A stretch of DNA of 64,000 bases from Williamsia faeni (GTDB lineage Bacteria > Actinomycetota > Actinomycetes > Mycobacteriales > Mycobacteriaceae): positions 1-64,000 of the forward strand of contig QJJF01000007.1 of the NCBI GenBank assembly GCA_003202005.1, given 5' to 3'. Positions 16,031 to 24,938 of this stretch are shown piece after piece. Position 1 is the first letter of the stretch. Each line of letters begins with the position of its first letter. The position numbers and the translations under genes were made by a program. The notes below the pieces were generated by a model, which was not told the origin of the DNA, made no database searches, and worked only from the letters and a program-made list of their open reading frames with translations.

Positions 16031-16797
16031 CCACACCGGAAGATCAAGCCCCCGAACAAGACGGCGACGACCTGTTCGTCGACTCACCCGAAGCGCTCGA
16101 GACACCTTCGGTTGACCTGTCCCACTTCGCATTCGATGGATCCGCGCCGGTCGGCAGCATCAGTGAGGCCAGGGTCGACGCACGCTTCGACGGCGACACG
16201 TCGGCGCTGCCGGCTCCGGTGTGTTACGCGTTGCAGGAACTTGTTGCCGCAGCACATGTTTCGGTGCGCTCGCGCAACTGGAAGACCATCGAGATCAACG
16301 AGGAGATCATCCGGTCGAGGCTGTCGGAGCTGAACCTGCAGCTGGAGATCAATCGTGAACACAAGTATGCGTTCACCAGGCAGGTCTCGGAGAACGATCC
16401 GCGGCAGCGCAACATCCTGCGGTCGCAGACGCTGACTCTGGCGGCATCGGTGCTGGCCCTGTTCCTGCGTCAGAAGTACCTGACCAGTGCCGACGAGTCG
16501 GTGGTAGTAGAACGCGGCGAGATCATCGACCACATGCTCACGTACAAGCCGGTGTCCGACACCGACGAGGCCGGGTTCGTCAAACGTATCGACGCCGCGA
16601 TCAACCAACTCGAATCCCGCAAGATCATCCGGGCGCTGCCGGGCACCGACCGGTATGTGGTGCTGGGTGTGATCGCGTCGCTGCTCGGCCCCGAACAGGT
16701 GGCCGCGTATACCGAGGCGTATCGACGTCTGGCCGGCGACTACGAGGAGGCCGGTACCGATCTGACCGAACTCGATGACCAGGAGCGCACATCATGA
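16027..16797 (+). CDS. jetB: JetB-like (DUF4194) KITE subunit
   Basis: 256 residues. After an acidic ~55-residue N-terminus the DUF4194 domain runs from ALQELVAAAHVSVRSRNW to ALPGTDRYVVLGVIASLL. It is made of winged helices that bind the JetA kleisin (MksE-like). An acidic C-terminal tail follows. It overlaps jetA and jetC by four bases each (ATGA at both ends), which implies stoichiometric synthesis. No catalytic role is expected; KITE dimers organise the SMC ring. Confidence 0.88.
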   Translation: MTTPEDQAPEQDGDDLFVDSPEALETPSVDLSHFAFDGSAPVGSISEARVDARFDGDTSALPAPVCYALQELVAAAHVSVRSRNWKTIEINEEIIRSRLSELNLQLEINREHKYAFTRQVSENDPRQRNILRSQTLTLAASVLALFLRQKYLTSADESVVVERGEIIDHMLTYKPVSDTDEAGFVKRIDAAINQLESRKIIRALPGTDRYVVLGVIASLLGPEQVAAYTEAYRRLAGDYEEAGTDLTELDDQERTS

Positions 16798-19700
16798 CCG
16801 AGATCCTGGAGAAAGACGAAACCGCAGGCGGAACTCGTCCGGTTGATCGCGACGAGACCGGAGCCCAAAGAGCTCCACTCGTCGGAGACGAAGCCGAAGG
16901 CGGAGCTCGACCAGAACGCGCCGGCAAGCGCACGCTCAACATCGGCCAATTCCGTTTGACCAGAATCCAATTGGTCAACTGGGGCACCTTCGACGGGTAC
17001 AAGGACTACGCGATCGACGAGCGTGGTGTGATGCTCACCGGTCCGTCGGGATCGGGTAAGTCGTCGATGATGGACGGCCACTCGGTGGTCCTTCTGCCCA
17101 CCTACGATCAGGTGTTCAACGCATCGGCCGACCTTACCGCCAAGGGCGCGAAGAAGGCGGCCCGTTCGATGGCCGACTACGTGCGCGGCGCGTGGGCGGA
17201 GAACGACGATCGCTACAACCAGTCGCAGGTCCAGTACCTCCGGGCCGATGGTGCCACCTGGTCGGCCATCGCGGCCACCTACGACAACGGCGCCGGATCC
17301 GCGACCACCGCGGTGGCGATCAAGTGGTTCCCCGGATCGGGTACCGACGGCAGCTCTCTGCGGTCCTGGTACCAACTGCATGACGGGCACTGGGATCTGC
17401 TGGCGCTCAACGCCTGGGCCCAGAGCGGGTTCGACATCAGGCGTTTCCGGACGGCCAACCCGGCTGTCGAATGCTTCGACGTGCAGAGCGCCTATCAGGA
17501 GGCCCTGCGTCGACGCGTGGGCATCGGGCAGTCGTCGGCGGCGCTGTCGCTGATGGGCAAGGCCAAGGCGATGAAAAACGTCGGCGACCTCAACCTGTTC
17601 ATCCGTACCTACATGCTCGATCGGCCGGAGACCTACGCCAAGGCCGAGCGGTTGGTGGAGAACTTCACCCAACTCGACGAGGCGTATCAGGCCGCGGCGC
17701 GGGCGAACGCGCAGGAACAGGTATTGCGCCCGATTCCGGACGCGTGGAAAACCTATTGCAGCGCTGAGGAATCCACCACCCGGGCCGGGGTGTTGCTGGG
17801 ACCACCGATGCGCGGTTTCATGCGCGAACATCGGATGACGTTGTTGCAAGAGCGCCTCGACCGGATCGACGCCGACCGGATGCGCCTGGACAACGAGGTG
17901 GCCAATTGGGAGAACCTGGCCGACGAACGAGAAGAACGCCACGGATCGCTGCGTGATCAGCTGACCTCCGAAAAGGGCGAGCTGACCACGCTGGAATCCG
18001 AGCTGAAGTCGTTCGAGCAGCAGGTGACCGCGCGCAACCGGGCGTACGAACGCTACGCCACGCTGGTGGGTGGGCTCGGCGAGAAGACACCGGAGAACCA
18101 GGACGAGTTCGCGGCGCTGAGGTTGCGGTCTCCGGAGATCGCCAGGGCAGCAAGGGAATCGGCAGATCGCCTGGCCACGTCAGCGCATTCGTTCTTCACT
18201 GCCGAGACCGATGCGCGCCGCGCGTTCGAGGCTGTGGTCGAAGAACTGGCCAGCCTCAACACCCGCCGGTCGCTGCTGCCGCGCGAGGTGCTGGCACAGC
18301 GGGACGGGATCGCACAAGCCACCGGTGTGCCGGCCGAAGACCTGCCCTTTGCGGCCGAACTCATCGACGTGGACCCCGACGAGAAGGACCGCTGGGCCGG
18401 AGCCGCCGAACGCGTACTGCGGGGCCTGGGTATGACGATGCTCGTCCCGGAGACCCATCGCCGGACCATCGGCGACTTCGTCAACCGGACCAACATCGGT
18501 GGTGTCCTCGAATACCGTGTGTACCAAGAGAATGCGTCGTCGCCGAGTACGCCGGTTCCGGGATCGCTGGCGGAGAAGCTCCTGGTCGACCGGCGGCATC
18601 GGGCCGGTTCGTGGCTGGCGAATGTGGTGGCGCACAGTGCCGAACACATCTGTGTCGACCTGCCCGCCCAGCTCGAGAACCACCTGCTGGCGGTGACGCC
18701 GCAGGGGCTGGTGAAGTCCGGTCGCGACCGCTTCCGTAAAGACGACCGCCGATCGGTGTCGGACCGTACCCAGTGGATCCTCGGATCGAACACCGATGGC
18801 AAGCGCGCCGCGCTCGAAGAGTCCCGCGACCACCTCGAAGCCGTGTACCGCGAGGCGCGCCAGGCCGCCCAGGACAAGCGAGATCTGTTGGAGCAGAACC
18901 GGGAACGCGCGAAGAACGCCGACGCGTTGGCCGGTTATGCGTCGTGGGCCGAGCTCAACTGGTGGTCGTCGCGCCGGGACGCCGACGAGTTGAACGCCCG
19001 TATCGACCGGGTTCGCGAGAACCGGGTCGACCTCGCCGAACTCGAAGAGCAGGTCGAGATCGCGCGCGCCGACTGGCGTGAGGCCGTCGCCCGAGTCGGT
19101 GCGCTGGGTGATCAGCTGGGGCACATCGGATCTGACTGGGATCGCTGGTTCGCGGAGTTCGAGCAGGTCAAGGCCGAGAGCTACAAACTCGACGATGCCG
19201 ACCGTGAATACCTCGCGGGTGTGCTCGCCGGGACCCTGTCTGCGGGCGGAAAGACGCTGACCCTCGACAACTACGGCGAGGTGCGTTCGGATCTGCGCAA
19301 CGAACTCGAAGCCATTGTCGGCAAGGCGAATGCCGAGCGTGACGGCGCGGAGAACAAAATCGTGCGGGCCGCCGAGGGCTTCCTGCGGGAGTGGCCGGAG
19401 GCGTCGGCAAACCTGAGCGCCACCGTCGACTACGCGGCCGACCTGGTGTCCATCCACACCAGCCTCGTCGAGCACGGTCTGGCATCCACACAGCAGCGGT
19501 TCCGGCAGCTGATCACCACGGACATCAGCCATTCCGTGTCGAATCTGTACAAGGAGATCACCGACACCAACAAGCGGATCACCCGCGGTATCGCCGAGGT
19601 CAACCAGGGATTGCACCGGGTGGACTTCAACGAGGGCACCTATCTGCAGATCGCCCAGCTGCACAACCCGACCGACGAGTCGCGGGAGTTCGCGAAGATC

Positions 19701-20291
19701 GTGGACCAGATGATCCGGGATGCCCCCGCTGCCAAGGGCGGGGAGGGTGCGGTGCTGGCCCGCCAGTTCTATCGCATCCGCGATCTGGTGGCCCGGCTCA
19801 CCGGTACCGACGCTGAGAGCCGCCGTTGGTGCGACAACGTCCTCGACGTCCGCAACAGCTACATGTTCTACGGCAAGGAGCTCGCAGCCGGCGCCGCGGC
19901 CGATGAACCGCCGGTGCACACCTACCGCAACACCGCGTCGAACTCCGGTGGCGAGCAGGAGAAGCTCGTCGCATTCTGTCTGGCTGCGGCGCTGAGCTTC
20001 TCGCTCTCGCATGGCGAGGACCACCGTCCGGGCTTTGCGCCGCTGATGCTCGACGAGGCGTTCAGCAAGTCCGACGAGACCTTCAGTTCGCAGTCGTTGA
20101 GGGCGTTCGAGCAGTTCGGATTCCAGCTCATCATCGCCGCCCCGATCCGTATGGTCGGTATCGTCGAACCCTTCATCGGGCAGGTGATCCTGGTGGACAA
20201 GCAGATCGGTGAGACCGGTGCGCGCTCCGATGCCCGGGTCGCCACCTTCGGCGAGCTGGCCGACGCCCGGGCCTCCGGTACAGCCAAATAG
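16794..20291 (+). CDS. jetC: JetC-like SMC-type ATPase of the Wadjet/MksBEF complex
   Basis: 1165 residues. The Walker A motif GPSGSGKSS is at 83-91. Long coiled-coil regions lie at ~345-420 and ~650-800. An ABC signature-like SNSGGEQEKL sits at ~1049-1058, and Walker B PLMLDEAFSK carries Asp1087-Glu1088. A D-loop-like SLRAFEQFG region completes the ATPase head. The hinge falls near 450-560. The first ~45 residues precede the conserved start (TLNIGQFRLTRIQLVNWGTF) and are low-complexity, encoded by diverged copies of the 33-bp repeat. That looks like repeat insertion at the N-terminus. Without JetD the complex could be condensin-like rather than defensive. Confidence 0.9.
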   Translation: MTEILEKDETAGGTRPVDRDETGAQRAPLVGDEAEGGARPERAGKRTLNIGQFRLTRIQLVNWGTFDGYKDYAIDERGVMLTGPSGSGKSSMMDGHSVVLLPTYDQVFNASADLTAKGAKKAARSMADYVRGAWAENDDRYNQSQVQYLRADGATWSAIAATYDNGAGSATTAVAIKWFPGSGTDGSSLRSWYQLHDGHWDLLALNAWAQSGFDIRRFRTANPAVECFDVQSAYQEALRRRVGIGQSSAALSLMGKAKAMKNVGDLNLFIRTYMLDRPETYAKAERLVENFTQLDEAYQAAARANAQEQVLRPIPDAWKTYCSAEESTTRAGVLLGPPMRGFMREHRMTLLQERLDRIDADRMRLDNEVANWENLADEREERHGSLRDQLTSEKGELTTLESELKSFEQQVTARNRAYERYATLVGGLGEKTPENQDEFAALRLRSPEIARAARESADRLATSAHSFFTAETDARRAFEAVVEELASLNTRRSLLPREVLAQRDGIAQATGVPAEDLPFAAELIDVDPDEKDRWAGAAERVLRGLGMTMLVPETHRRTIGDFVNRTNIGGVLEYRVYQENASSPSTPVPGSLAEKLLVDRRHRAGSWLANVVAHSAEHICVDLPAQLENHLLAVTPQGLVKSGRDRFRKDDRRSVSDRTQWILGSNTDGKRAALEESRDHLEAVYREARQAAQDKRDLLEQNRERAKNADALAGYASWAELNWWSSRRDADELNARIDRVRENRVDLAELEEQVEIARADWREAVARVGALGDQLGHIGSDWDRWFAEFEQVKAESYKLDDADREYLAGVLAGTLSAGGKTLTLDNYGEVRSDLRNELEAIVGKANAERDGAENKIVRAAEGFLREWPEASANLSATVDYAADLVSIHTSLVEHGLASTQQRFRQLITTDISHSVSNLYKEITDTNKRITRGIAEVNQGLHRVDFNEGTYLQIAQLHNPTDESREFAKIVDQMIRDAPAAKGGEGAVLARQFYRIRDLVARLTGTDAESRRWCDNVLDVRNSYMFYGKELAAGAAADEPPVHTYRNTASNSGGEQEKLVAFCLAAALSFSLSHGEDHRPGFAPLMLDEAFSKSDETFSSQSLRAFEQFGFQLIIAAPIRMVGIVEPFIGQVILVDKQIGETGARSDARVATFGELADARASGTAK
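16812..16921 (+). repeat. Diverged 33-bp-type repeats inside the jetC 5' coding region
   Basis: Segments near 16818-16843 and 16891-16920 resemble the core repeat of 14250-14342. The clearest copy (16891-16920) keeps GAGACGAAGC and GGAGCTCGACCAG, differing by two inserted bases. They encode DETAGGTRP and GDEAEGGARP. They precede the conserved JetC N-terminus and are in frame, so the protein gains a disordered tail. Confidence 0.6.
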
Positions 20292-20307
20292 GGACGGACA
20301 CGAGAAC

Positions 20308-21390
20308 ATGGCCGGACCGATCAGTTTGCGGCAGTGGAACCGCACGCTCCTGCAGCGGCAGCATCTTCTGGAGCGGGTTGACGAGGATGTGCTCGACGTA
20401 CTCGATCGCTGTGTGGGGCTGCAGTCCCAGGATCCCAAGGTCGCGTTCTTCGGATTGTGGTCGCGGATAGCCGATTTCGACCCGGCCGACCTCGATGAGC
20501 TGATGACCGGACGCGAGGTGGTGCGGATGGCACTGTTGCGCAGCACCGTATTCCTGATGGACGCCGAGGATGCTCGCTGGGTGCGCCCGCTGGCCCAGGC
20601 GGCCATGGACGCCGAGATGCGGGGCCATCACGTCAAACAGCTGGCCGGCGCCGATCCCGACGAGGTCGCCCGGTATGGTCGGGAATTACTCAGTGGCACA
20701 GAGCTTTCCGTGAAGGCCCTCACGGCGGGTCTGGCGCAACGCTGGCCCGATGCCACCGCCGGATCGCTCGCCAGCGTGGTCCGCTGCTTGGTGCCGCTGG
20801 TCCAGGTGCCACCGCGCGGGACGTGGCAGGGTTCGGCCACCACCACCTACAGCCTCTACGACGACTGGTGTGGCCCTGGCGAGTCGGCGGTGACCGGTGA
20901 CGAGGCGATCAAGGATCTCATCAGGCTCTACCTGCGCGGGTTCGGCCCGTCGACGATCAAGGGGCTGCAGAGCTGGGCCGGGATGACGCGTCTACGTCCC
21001 GTCGTCGAGGCGATGGAGGCCGACTGGGAGCTGGGCAAGCTGACCGGTCCCGACGGCGAGGAACTGTTCGACCTCGAGGGGATGGCACTGGCCGATGAAG
21101 ATCTCTCCTCCCCGGCGCGATTGGTGGCACCCTTCGACAACATCGTTGTCTCACAAGGTCCGGACCGTCGGCGCGTCGTTGATGACGACGTCTTCCCGAA
21201 ATTGGCGACGCCCAACGGGAGGTCACCCGGTTTCGTGTTGGTCGACGGCCGGGTCGCCGGGGTGTGGAAGCCGGTGAAGGACGGCAAGAACACCGCCATC
21301 GAGGTCGATTACCTGGTCGAGGTGCCGGCGTCCGGCAAACGTGAGGTCGAAGCCGAGCGCGAACAACTCGTCGCGTTCTGTAACAGCTGA
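20308..21390 (+). CDS. HTH_42 / AlkZ-like winged-helix protein in the JetD position
   Basis: 360 residues starting MAGPISLRQWN, 16 bp after jetC, so very probably in the same operon. It matches the winged-helix HTH_42 family (AlkZ, AlkX/YcaQ, AZL). The VGLQSQDPK segment contains Q39-S40-Q41, the position and form of the QxQ catalytic motif of these DNA glycosylases. Other family stretches are VRMALLRSTVFLMDAED, LRGFGPSTIKGLQSW and LVAPFDNIVV. AlkZ-type enzymes remove bulky alkyl adducts or unhook crosslinks. It shows no DUF3322/DUF2220 (JetD) motifs. Whether it works with JetABC is inference. Confidence 0.8.
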   Translation: MAGPISLRQWNRTLLQRQHLLERVDEDVLDVLDRCVGLQSQDPKVAFFGLWSRIADFDPADLDELMTGREVVRMALLRSTVFLMDAEDARWVRPLAQAAMDAEMRGHHVKQLAGADPDEVARYGRELLSGTELSVKALTAGLAQRWPDATAGSLASVVRCLVPLVQVPPRGTWQGSATTTYSLYDDWCGPGESAVTGDEAIKDLIRLYLRGFGPSTIKGLQSWAGMTRLRPVVEAMEADWELGKLTGPDGEELFDLEGMALADEDLSSPARLVAPFDNIVVSQGPDRRRVVDDDVFPKLATPNGRSPGFVLVDGRVAGVWKPVKDGKNTAIEVDYLVEVPASGKREVEAEREQLVAFCNS

Positions 21391-21426
21391 TGTCGGACCA
21401 GCCTGCGTTTCGGTTGACCGCGGGCG

Positions 21427-22170
21427 TCACCCAGAGAGGTTCCCCGACCGCGGATTTCGGTGGGTGATGCAGTATCGGCGTCCGATGGGATCTGCCATCA
21501 CCGTCCAGAAGCGGTGGTGTTCGACGACAGTCGCGCCCCAGCCTTCGTGGCGGGCGACCTCCTCTTCCGGGTGCGTGCTCGCCAGATCCAGATGGCCGCC
21601 GATGTGATCGGAACCGATCCGCTGCAACAGGACTCGCAACGGCATCTCGGGAGGCCGGCGCAGGTTGCGGAATTCAGGCGATATCCCTTGCCGCCACGGC
21701 CACGTGGTCATCGCTGCCCAGAAATCGCATTCGGCGTCGAAATCGGCTGCCGGGACATCGATACAGAGCTGATCGATGATGCTGATCGTGTCGCCTGGCC
21801 AGCGGATCGGGCGGGAGCGTTCACTTTCTCCATGCCAGGGGACCAGACAGAAACTGAAACCGCCGGGCGACTGCAGGACCACGACATCGGGGTTCTTCGA
21901 GATGATGGTGGCGCCGAGTGTGGTCGCGTGGGACACAGATTCGGACACGTCGTCCACGTGCAGGTCGAGGTGGACGCCGCCGTCGCCGGAGTCGATCCGC
22001 TGCACCCTCAGATGGGGGTCGCCGTTGAACGGTTCGAGCGAGGCGAACTCGCGGTGGGCACCGCGGGCAGGTGAGACCGTGCTGCCGGCGATTGCGCGCC
22101 AGAACGTCACCTCATTGCTGAAGTCCTCGTGGGAGAAGTCTAGGAAGGCGGAGAGCCAGCGGACTGCCAT
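21427..22170 (-). CDS. Two-domain VOC (glyoxalase/bleomycin-resistance) family protein
   Basis: 247 residues with two VOC repeats: residues ~1-110 (LSAFLDFSHEDF to VLQSPGGFSFCLV) and ~125-247 (IIDQLCIDVPAADF to PIGRRYCITHR). Metal-site positions look present in part (His in GGVHLDLHVDD and GGHLDLAS), but an enzymatic activity cannot be assigned. The start ATG 22170 gives the complete first domain; a much longer frame upstream is antisense to the peptidase gene. It is divergent from that gene with 73 bp between starts, and convergent with the HTH_42 gene. Confidence 0.72.
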   Translation of the reverse strand: MAVRWLSAFLDFSHEDFSNEVTFWRAIAGSTVSPARGAHREFASLEPFNGDPHLRVQRIDSGDGGVHLDLHVDDVSESVSHATTLGATIISKNPDVVVLQSPGGFSFCLVPWHGESERSRPIRWPGDTISIIDQLCIDVPAADFDAECDFWAAMTTWPWRQGISPEFRNLRRPPEMPLRVLLQRIGSDHIGGHLDLASTHPEEEVARHEGWGATVVEHHRFWTVMADPIGRRYCITHRNPRSGNLSG

Positions 22171-22243
22171 ACAAACCAGTGTGGCGGGTTCCGGGCGGCG
22201 TTGCTCGCTCATTGCGCCCGATGAGTCCGCATATTGTGGACTG

Positions 22244-23113
22244 ATGGGTCCGTTCAAGAAGCTCGCACGCAAGATGGCCAAGGCGCACGCCGACAAGGTT
22301 GCCGTTGTGCGCCTCGAAGGGCCGATCGGTGGCGTCGGGCCCGGCCGCAGCGGTCTGACCGCGGACAATCTCGAATCCAACCTGAAGCGGGCCTTCGATA
22401 CAGAGCGACTCAAAGCAGTTGTACTGGTCATCAACTCGCCGGGTGGATCGCCGACCCAATCGGAGTACATCGCCGAGCGGATCCGGCAGTTGTCGTCGGA
22501 GAAGGGCGTGCGCGTTCTGGCGTTCTGCGAGGACATCGCGGCCTCGGGTGGGTATTGGATCGCCTGCGCCGCCGACGAGATCTATGCCGCTCATACGTCG
22601 ATGGTCGGGTCGATCGGAGTGGTCTCGAGTGGATTCGGTTGGCAGGAGCTGATCGGCCGCGTAGGTGTGGAGCGCCGTGTCCACACCGCCGGTGAGAACA
22701 AGTCCCGGCTCGATCCCTTCACTCCGGAGAAGGCCGAGGACGTCGCCTGGCTGCGAAGTCTGCAGGAAGACCTCCACGGCGCCTTCATCACGTGGGTGCG
22801 GCAGCGGCGCGGCACCAAGCTCGTCGGAACGGACGCCGAACTGTTCAACGGTGACGTCTGGGTGGGCCGTGGGGCGGTCGACGTCGGACTGGTCGACGGG
22901 ATCGGCGTCCTCCGGTCGGTCATGGCAGAACGCTTCCCGGATGCCGAACTGGACATCATCGCCTCGCCCAAGCCGCTGCTGGCACGACTGACCGGAGGCG
23001 TCTCGTCGGACAGCGCGTTGGCGGGGGCGAGCGCGGAAGTGATCGACGGCTTGGTCGGCGGTGCGATCGCAGCGGTCGAGCGCCGGGCTCAATGGATGCG
23101 TTTCGGGCTCTAG
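22244..23113 (+). CDS. S49-family SppA-like signal-peptide peptidase
   Basis: 289 residues. The substrate-binding stretch VVLVINSPGGS and the nucleophile region CEDIAASGGYWIACAAD carry the catalytic Ser. GENKSRLDPFTPEK supplies the Lys of the Ser-Lys dyad. These short S49 enzymes degrade residual signal peptides or membrane fragments. There is no clear membrane anchor apart from a basic N-terminal end (KKLARKMAKAH), so it may be peripheral or cytosolic. It is monocistronic, with the DnaA-box region immediately downstream. Confidence 0.85.
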   Translation: MGPFKKLARKMAKAHADKVAVVRLEGPIGGVGPGRSGLTADNLESNLKRAFDTERLKAVVLVINSPGGSPTQSEYIAERIRQLSSEKGVRVLAFCEDIAASGGYWIACAADEIYAAHTSMVGSIGVVSSGFGWQELIGRVGVERRVHTAGENKSRLDPFTPEKAEDVAWLRSLQEDLHGAFITWVRQRRGTKLVGTDAELFNGDVWVGRGAVDVGLVDGIGVLRSVMAERFPDAELDIIASPKPLLARLTGGVSSDSALAGASAEVIDGLVGGAIAAVERRAQWMRFGL

Positions 23114-23185
23114 AGCGCGAGATCGTGACCCGGGTCCGACGGCCGAAAACGCACTCCGGCTCTGGTGCTGGTGTGACGGATGGGA

Positions 23186-23477
23186 TGTGGATAAACGATC
23201 CACGTCGGCTATTACCTGTGAGTAGCCAATTGCCGTAAACCGAAAGTTATCCACAGGCATGTCCTAATGTGCTGGTTCAGACGGTGTCGACCAACACTCA
23301 ACCTGTGGATGAGGCTGTGGAAACTGTGGAGAAGTCTCCAACAAAGGTGGCCGGAAAGTGAAGCGAGTCACAATTTGAGTTGAAGCTGGACGCATAACAT
23401 GTCAAATGCTCAATCGTCGACCCGGATCCGGCACGGAATTGAAAAAACTGAAGGGCCTGTGGATAACCTGTTGATAA
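23186..23477. promoter_or_regulatory. Cluster of DnaA boxes in a 416-bp intergenic region
   Basis: There are three perfect DnaA boxes (TTATCCACA or its complement) at 23186-23194 (-), 23247-23255 (+) and 23458-23466 (-). Boxes with one mismatch lie at 23304-23312, 23325-23333 and 23469-23477, all read as TGTGGATAA-like. A weaker copy is at 23316-23324. Between them, 23340-23450 is AT-richer than its surroundings. No dnaA or dnaN gene is present, so this is not the standard origin layout. It could titrate DnaA (datA-like), regulate the rhodanese or peptidase gene, or act in replication control. The rest of 23114-23529 holds nothing else I recognise. Confidence 0.75.
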
Positions 23478-23529
23478 GTCTCAGCCTGTGCCGCGCGGAC
23501 GCGGTGCGTGCCAACATGGACGGGTGAGT

Positions 23530-23892
23530 ATGTCGGAAATCCCCTCTGTACCTGTGTCCGAGCTGCCGGCCAATTTTGTCGGTGAGACCACTCGGGTTCT
23601 GCTCGACGTTCGTGAACCCGATGAGTGGGCCAACGGTCATGTGCCCGGTGCCCTGCACATCCCCCTCGGGGACGTGCCCGGCCGCATCGACGAAATCGAC
23701 ATGGATGCCGATCTCTACGTCATCTGTCATGCGGGTGGTCGGTCGGAACGAGTACTCGGCTATCTGATGCAGCGCGGGTACGAGGGCGTCAACGTCGCCG
23801 GGGGCATGATGTCCTGGGCTCAGACCGGCCGGCCGATGGAGTACGGATCGGGGGCAGGGGGAGCGATTCCTGACCCGGGGAACTCCCCGTGA
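23530..23892 (+). CDS. Rhodanese-like sulfurtransferase domain protein
   Basis: 120 residues, a single rhodanese domain. It has the LLDVREPDEWANGHVPGALH signature and the active-site loop CHAGGRS, with the catalytic Cys that carries the persulfide. Such single-domain proteins transfer sulfur or act as redox sensors. The last 20 residues are Gly/Pro-rich. ATG 23530 is preferred, though GTG 23524 is also in frame. It overlaps the next gene by four bases (GTGA), starting a four-gene run to 26644. Confidence 0.87.
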   Translation: MSEIPSVPVSELPANFVGETTRVLLDVREPDEWANGHVPGALHIPLGDVPGRIDEIDMDADLYVICHAGGRSERVLGYLMQRGYEGVNVAGGMMSWAQTGRPMEYGSGAGGAIPDPGNSP

Positions 23893-24938
23893 GCAGACCC
23901 GGCGGAGCCCCACCTGCGCGGGACTACTGCCCGAACTGCCGTATCGCCGGACCCCACGATCGAAACCGGCCCCGGTGTCCCCGGTGCAACGGTCCGCTGA
24001 CACCGCTGGACGCGTACGGCCGGATCGCGCGTCAGGAAGCCACTCCGCGCGCACCTGGCGGCCCGATGACGCAGGCCGAGCGCAATCACACCTACGTGCC
24101 TCCCCGGACATCTCCCGGCGGGACCCCGCGCCCGGCCCCCCGGCTGAGCCGGCACGTGAAATGGGTGGCGACACGCCCCGCGGATTCGCAAACCCGTCGC
24201 CGGCGGGTTGCCGCCGAGCCCACACCGACGCCGCATTACGACCACAACCCCGGCTGGGGTCTGATCGACCTCCCGCCGGCCGAACCGGTCGCACCGCAGA
24301 AGACCTACATCGAACGGATGGCGGCGAGGTTGCCGCGACTCCTCATCGCCTCCGCAATCGTGTTGGGCCTCGCGGCGATTGCCCAGACCTGGTTGTACGT
24401 GCTGCTCGTGATCAACCTGGATGCTCCGATCGGCTATTCGATGGCCGTGTCGGCCCGGGCCACGGTGGTCGCCACCGGGGTGGCCGCCGTCGGCATGATG
24501 GTGGCGTGCCTGGTCGGTCTCGCGGGTTGGCTGATGGACGAGCGGCGATCGGCCTATGCCCGGCACGATCAGCGCGATCCCCGCTCACCGGAGCAGATCA
24601 TGCTGGGATGCTGGATCCCGATCCTGAACCTGGTCAAGCCGCTGGCATTCTTCCGTGAGCTCCTCGATCGCCGCGAAGACCTGCTGCCCGACTACACCCG
24701 GAAACGGCTGTGGTGGTTGTGGGCGGGCTGGTTGCTGGTCAATGCGCTGGTGATCAGCGGCGTCGGTATCCGGATCTTCGCCGACACGCTGGTGTGGCAG
24801 TCGAATGCCCTTGTGCTGGTGATCGTTTCCAACCTGCTCAGTGCGGTGTTCGCGGTGGCGCTGTGGTGGACGATCACCCGGCTTTTCGCGCGAGAGGCAC
24901 CGACAGCGGCTCCCAGGCGATTCCTGGTCGCGGCATGA
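23889..24938 (+). CDS. DUF4328-type membrane protein with N-terminal zinc ribbon (Rv3843c-like)
   Basis: 349 residues. A CxxC...CxxC zinc ribbon is at the N-terminus (YCPNCRIAGPHD, then RCPRCNGPL). A ~100-residue Pro/Arg-rich linker and about five TM helices follow, in the DUF4328 pattern (MLGCWIPILNLVKPLAFFREL is the conserved cytosolic loop between helices). Its place before glpQ matches Rv3843c-glpQ1 as I recall. Function unknown. The zinc ribbon suggests a protein or nucleic-acid contact. It is coupled to both neighbours by four-base overlaps. Confidence 0.72.
   Translation: MSRPGGAPPARDYCPNCRIAGPHDRNRPRCPRCNGPLTPLDAYGRIARQEATPRAPGGPMTQAERNHTYVPPRTSPGGTPRPAPRLSRHVKWVATRPADSQTRRRRVAAEPTPTPHYDHNPGWGLIDLPPAEPVAPQKTYIERMAARLPRLLIASAIVLGLAAIAQTWLYVLLVINLDAPIGYSMAVSARATVVATGVAAVGMMVACLVGLAGWLMDERRSAYARHDQRDPRSPEQIMLGCWIPILNLVKPLAFFRELLDRREDLLPDYTRKRLWWLWAGWLLVNALVISGVGIRIFADTLVWQSNALVLVIVSNLLSAVFAVALWWTITRLFAREAPTAAPRRFLVAA

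Noticed and set aside
18180-20606. Very long minus-strand frame opposite jetC
   Set aside because: Length arises from codon bias of a GC-rich gene; the plus-strand ATPase motifs are unambiguous.
21427-22170. Possible missing jetD on the opposite strand
   Set aside because: The protein has two VOC repeats and none of the Toprim or DUF3322 features of JetD.
23114-23529. Main chromosomal origin (oriC)
   Set aside because: dnaA, dnaN, rpmH and their order are absent around it. Only the DnaA boxes support origin activity, so it is reported as a cluster only.
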